A stretch of DNA of 34,731 bases from Nitrosopumilaceae archaeon (GTDB lineage: Archaea; Thermoproteota; Nitrososphaeria; Nitrososphaerales; Nitrosopumilaceae): positions 1 through 34,731 of the forward strand of contig JAJEHG010000012.1 in assembly GCA_022823825.1 (NCBI GenBank), written 5' to 3'. Position numbers and translations under genes: made by a program. Every line of letters begins with the position of its first letter. Positions within the stretch are counted from its first letter, which is position 1. Of the stretch, positions 32,470-34,731 are shown piece after piece. The notes under the pieces were generated by a model that saw nothing but the letters and a program-made list of their open reading frames with translations, had not been told where the DNA came from and made no database searches.

Positions 32470-32544
32470 CGCCCTCGGCGGGATTTGAACACGCGTCTCA
32501 GCCGTGACAGGGCCGAATTCTAGACCTGGCTATACTACAAGGGC
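32470..32544 (-). tRNA. tRNA-Asp (GUC)
   Basis: 75 nt: acceptor GCCCTTG/CGAGGGC, anticodon stem CGGCC/GGCTG, loop CTGTCAC with anticodon GTC, T arm GCGTG-TTCAAAT-CCCGC. The D stem (GTAT with GAAT) has a mismatch and the T stem another, so it is slightly degenerate. CCA is encoded at 32467-32469. No intron. Confidence 0.88.
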
Positions 32545-32569
32545 ACGAGTCTGGCTTCATATGGTGCTA

Positions 32570-32578
32570 GATTAAAAG
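32570..32578 (-). promoter_or_regulatory. TATA box of tRNA-Asp
   Basis: The minus strand reads CTTTTAATC centred 30 nt upstream of the mature 5' end at 32544. Confidence 0.5.
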
Positions 32579-32766
32579 TTTGCTCAGGCGTGACCAACCG
32601 TCAACTCCCATGGTACCGCCGTCATCGCCCACCCCTCATGGCGACTGGATGGACCGGTACGTGGTTTGTTCGGTGGCCGGCATACCAGACATGGGCGAGG
32701 AGAGAGGTCGAACTACATCTGCGTCCTGAAAGGACTAAATTGTACGCACGAAACGCGGTACGCTGT

Positions 32767-32840
32767 GGGTCTATGGCGCAGCCAGGTAGCGCACCGGACT
32801 TTTAATCCGGCTGTCGAGGGTTCGAATCCCTTTAGACCCG
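32767..32840 (+). tRNA. tRNA-Lys (UUU), probable integration site
   Basis: 74 nt: acceptor GGGTCTA/TAGACCC, D stem GCGC/GCGC, anticodon stem CCGGA/TCCGG, loop CTTTTAA with anticodon TTT, T arm GAGGG-TTCGAAT-CCCTT. CCA is not encoded. The gene's 3' end faces a tyrosine integrase 137 bases away, the classic arrangement for an element inserted at a tRNA. The matching partial copy of the tRNA 3' end that would mark the other end is not in this window. Confidence 0.92.
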
Positions 32841-32976
32841 CAATCACAGTGGTTACGGGTTCCTGCGCGTCGTTGTCTTGTGATGTGTGGGCGTATCAAG
32901 CACGATTCGCCCGTCCGGTAGTGTCCCAGCCAGCCTACACCCGGATGCAATAAGTCGTGCTGCATCCTCTGACGTG
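32841..32976. other. Short spacer between tRNA-Lys and the integrase
   Basis: 136 bases with no gene. If tRNA-Lys is the attachment site, the element's left end is here or in the tRNA 3' half. Confidence 0.4.
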
Positions 32977-34302
32977 TCAGCTACCACCTGGCTTGGCGCA
33001 TATTGCCGGCGCCTGCAGCGCCTCTAGCACGCGCTCAAGCTGGTCTGGTGCCGCGTCCTCTATCAGCTGGTGTATGCTCTGTTTCTGCTCCAGCACTGGA
33101 TCTGCTATGTCGTTCTGATCCAGAAACTCTTCGGATCTTGCAAACGCATCTCGCATCTCAGTCATCAACACCTCGGGTAGCAGTCCCTTGTTTGTGGTAT
33201 ATCTTGACTCCATGGTACCCTTGTGGCCCATGAAAAAGACACGAAAGTCGTGTGCAATCTTGCCTTTTGATTCTGCAATCAGCAGCTGTGTGTCAAAGTA
33301 GGCGCGCAGGACGTACGGCCTCCACGAGAACCGCGGCCTGAAGACCTTGCGAATCAGGTTGCTAACTTGGTTTGTAGGCAGAAACTCCTTTGCAGAGTTC
33401 CTACCGCGATTGGTCTTGTAGAGATGGTCAGGTGCGACCACGGCCGAGTCTCCGTGCAACGGCTCGCCGCATGCCAGGCGGTCGTTCAGGTACGCCACCA
33501 GATGCCTTGCGGCAGGACCGGTGGCGAACGTGAAGTACTGGTGCCTAGTCTTTGAGAGCTCGCGTCGTACGACTATGCGTATTGGAGTCCTGATGCATTT
33601 TGCTTCTCCTTTGTGGATCACCATGTCAGGCAGGTCCCTCATTCTGAGTCCGTCCGTGCCGTCGTGGTTGCCTATAGACTCGGGCCTTAGTCCTGATTTT
33701 GCCATCAAGGATATGATGACAGAATCGCGCAGACCCGCCCGGCCGTATATCTCATCTATCTCACGGGCGTCAGGCACTCTCTCGTTCTGGAGCGTGGGCG
33801 TAAAGGTGGATGATGCCACCTTCATCTTTCGCCTGATCTCCACATCAAAGTGGCGCAGCCAAGACTTTACGGTCTTGATCTGCTCCCCAATGTATCCAGG
33901 GGACTGTCCCTTGGACTCCATTGCGGTGATGTGGTCCTCGATCAGGTCGGTGGCTGCCCTCAGATCTCGCATGGCCAAGTCGGCCAGCTCTGCAGGAGTC
34001 ATCTGGTGTGTCTCGCAGAACTTTCCAAGTCTCCTTAGCCTGCCATCTGCAGTGAGCCTGCTTCCTCGTGCGAGGTTGTCATACCATCTCTTGATGTCAG
34101 GGTTGGCAAGTAGTCTTGCACGCTTGGTCGTCGTAGTTGTCTTGGCAGTGTTGTTGTCTTTAGTTGATAGTCGGTTTTTTCCCATATCGGTCAGCCTCTC
34201 GGCGACTTCATATGGTTCTGCCATGTCTGTACTCGGTATTATAGTTTCAAGCGACCCATCACTGCAATTGCCACATACCTGTCCCAACGCATCGATCTTC
34301 AA
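32977..34302 (-). CDS. Tyrosine recombinase (integrase)
   Basis: 441 aa from a TTG at 34302, with a TATA box 30 nt upstream. The N-terminal part (about residues 65-160) is the SAM-like core-binding domain. The catalytic domain has Arg206 (SGLRPESIG), Lys251 region (ELSKTRHQYF), the box II segment RPYVLR (330-333, with Tyr in place of the usual His), GHKG with His360, and the nucleophile Tyr368 (ESRYTTNK). The N-terminus has a CGNC pair (residues 10-13) and a Thr-rich stretch. It points toward tRNA-Lys and is divergent from a small ORF; the module appears foreign, with lower G+C than the flanks. Confidence 0.9.
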   Translation of the reverse strand: MKIDALGQVCGNCSDGSLETIIPSTDMAEPYEVAERLTDMGKNRLSTKDNNTAKTTTTTKRARLLANPDIKRWYDNLARGSRLTADGRLRRLGKFCETHQMTPAELADLAMRDLRAATDLIEDHITAMESKGQSPGYIGEQIKTVKSWLRHFDVEIRRKMKVASSTFTPTLQNERVPDAREIDEIYGRAGLRDSVIISLMAKSGLRPESIGNHDGTDGLRMRDLPDMVIHKGEAKCIRTPIRIVVRRELSKTRHQYFTFATGPAARHLVAYLNDRLACGEPLHGDSAVVAPDHLYKTNRGRNSAKEFLPTNQVSNLIRKVFRPRFSWRPYVLRAYFDTQLLIAESKGKIAHDFRVFFMGHKGTMESRYTTNKGLLPEVLMTEMRDAFARSEEFLDQNDIADPVLEQKQSIHQLIEDAAPDQLERVLEALQAPAICAKPGGS

Positions 34303-34304
34303 GA

Positions 34305-34321
34305 TATCATACTATATGATA
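34305..34321. promoter_or_regulatory. Operator 1 (integrase side)
   Basis: TATCATA-CTA-TATGATA, a 7-bp inverted repeat lying between the integrase TATA box and its TTG start; it would block transcription if bound. Confidence 0.7.
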
Positions 34322-34326
34322 CCCTG

Positions 34327-34337
34327 CCTTATAAAGG
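34327..34337 (-). promoter_or_regulatory. TATA box of the integrase gene
   Basis: The minus strand reads CCTTTATAAGG centred 30 nt upstream of the TTG at 34302. It sits between operators 1 and 2. Confidence 0.65.
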
Positions 34338-34354
34338 TATCATCATACATGATA
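34338..34354. promoter_or_regulatory. Operator 2 (central)
   Basis: TATCAT-CATAC-ATGATA, 17 bp, with 6-bp arms, between the two TATA boxes. Its centre is 33 bp from operator 1 and 44 bp from operator 3. Confidence 0.7.
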
Positions 34355-34365
34355 ACGCTCAATTC

Positions 34366-34376
34366 AGTTATAAGAG
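34366..34376 (+). promoter_or_regulatory. TATA box of the divergent small ORF
   Basis: AGTTATAAGAG centred 28 nt upstream of the ATG at 34399. Confidence 0.6.
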
Positions 34377-34381
34377 ACGCA

Positions 34382-34398
34382 TATCATACAGTATGATA
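34382..34398. promoter_or_regulatory. Operator 3 (small-ORF side)
   Basis: TATCATAC-A-GTATGATA, a perfect 8-bp palindrome immediately before the ATG at 34399, covering the likely transcription start. Confidence 0.75.
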
Positions 34399-34701
34399 AT
34401 GACATTTACCATCAAGATCTCCAAGGGCAGAAAGTACCTATACTTTCAAGCAGGCAAAGAATCCATGTACATCAGTCCCAAGAACAATCCGGAAAAGGCC
34501 AACCAAGAGAATGTGGTCAGAGCGCTTGAGTACGCATGGGAGCGAGCAGAACATTATCTCGAATCAGTCGATGAATTACTACCTATGTTGCCCGAACATC
34601 TCCACAAGAAGCACATGGTAAGAAAGGCGGCCCGGTTGCGGGACAGGGCCAGTACATACGGAGGTACGTTTGACAAGACGTCTGGAGGCAGATCCGATTG
34701 A
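34399..34701 (+). CDS. Small unknown protein, divergent from the integrase
   Basis: 100 aa from the ATG at 34399 (an ATG at 34393 is nearer to the TATA box and lies inside operator 3). The N-terminus looks like a beta hairpin (TIKISKGRKYLYFQAGKES), reminiscent of small archaeal and viral proteins with a KGRKYLYF-type motif. The rest is helical and charged (ENVVRALEYAWERAEHYLES, then MVRKAARLRDRAS). It may be the operator-binding regulator or a recombination accessory factor; no known DNA-binding domain is clear. The window ends 30 bases after it. Confidence 0.7.
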   Translation: MTFTIKISKGRKYLYFQAGKESMYISPKNNPEKANQENVVRALEYAWERAEHYLESVDELLPMLPEHLHKKHMVRKAARLRDRASTYGGTFDKTSGGRSD

Positions 34702-34731
34702 GGCGCCGGCAGATCAAAAGCAAGTCACACC

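Overview
The window reads as the chromosome of a marine ammonia-oxidising archaeon (Thaumarchaeota/Nitrososphaerota), most like Cenarchaeum. The grounds are an 11-gene respiratory complex I operon without nuoEFG, the archaeal acetyl-/propionyl-CoA carboxylase trio of the 3-hydroxypropionate/4-hydroxybutyrate cycle, replication factor C, archaeal TATA boxes, and tRNA genes of which one carries an intron at an unusual place. The genus is an inference from gene content; no search was run.

Layout. 1-630: tail of an upstream gene and tRNA-Met. 742-2715: secreted VWA-domain protein. 2869-4640: a CADD/TenA-like protein whose upstream side was hit by an IS481-type insertion sequence, still bordered by matching terminal inverted repeats and a 16-bp target duplication. 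4771-5761: tRNA-Glu with a T-loop intron, then a polyprenyl diphosphate synthase. 5791-5850: a 30-bp exact tandem repeat. 5851-17009 (minus strand): nuoA-B-C-D-H-I-J-K-M-L-N, mostly with 1-20 nt overlaps. 17417-18076: BCP-type peroxiredoxin and tRNA-Pro. 18172-21839 (minus): pccB-accC-accB. 22334-25793 (minus): a TfoX_N-like protein, a Cys-rich protein, the RFC large subunit and an unrecognised protein. 25891-29532 (mostly plus): IMPase-family phosphatase, zinc MDR dehydrogenase, small unknown protein, ferredoxin-NADP reductase-like protein and a DUF1059-like protein. 29538-31430 (minus): a glutamyl-tRNA reductase-like protein lacking the catalytic cysteine, preceded by a repeat-rich, helix-rich unknown protein. 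31920-32544: GNAT acetyltransferase and tRNA-Asp. 32767-34731: tRNA-Lys followed by a tyrosine integrase and a divergent small ORF, with three copies of a palindromic operator between them; this looks like the edge of an integrated element that continues beyond the window.

Together the genes serve energy conservation (complex I, a flavin reductase), carbon fixation (biotin-dependent carboxylase), isoprenoid lipid or quinone synthesis, DNA replication and cofactor metabolism. Most first genes of transcription units have a TATA box centred about 25-30 nt upstream of an ATG, GTG or TTG start, as expected of leaderless transcripts, while several internal operon genes carry Shine-Dalgarno-like sequences. 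Low-complexity coding insertions (NuoC, NuoD, NuoM and others) and short tandem repeats recur through the window.

The most interesting items are the three-operator divergent promoter of the integrase module, the HemA-like protein without its catalytic residues, the IS481 copy with its long target duplication, the T-loop tRNA intron, and the diverged NuoM proton-channel motif.
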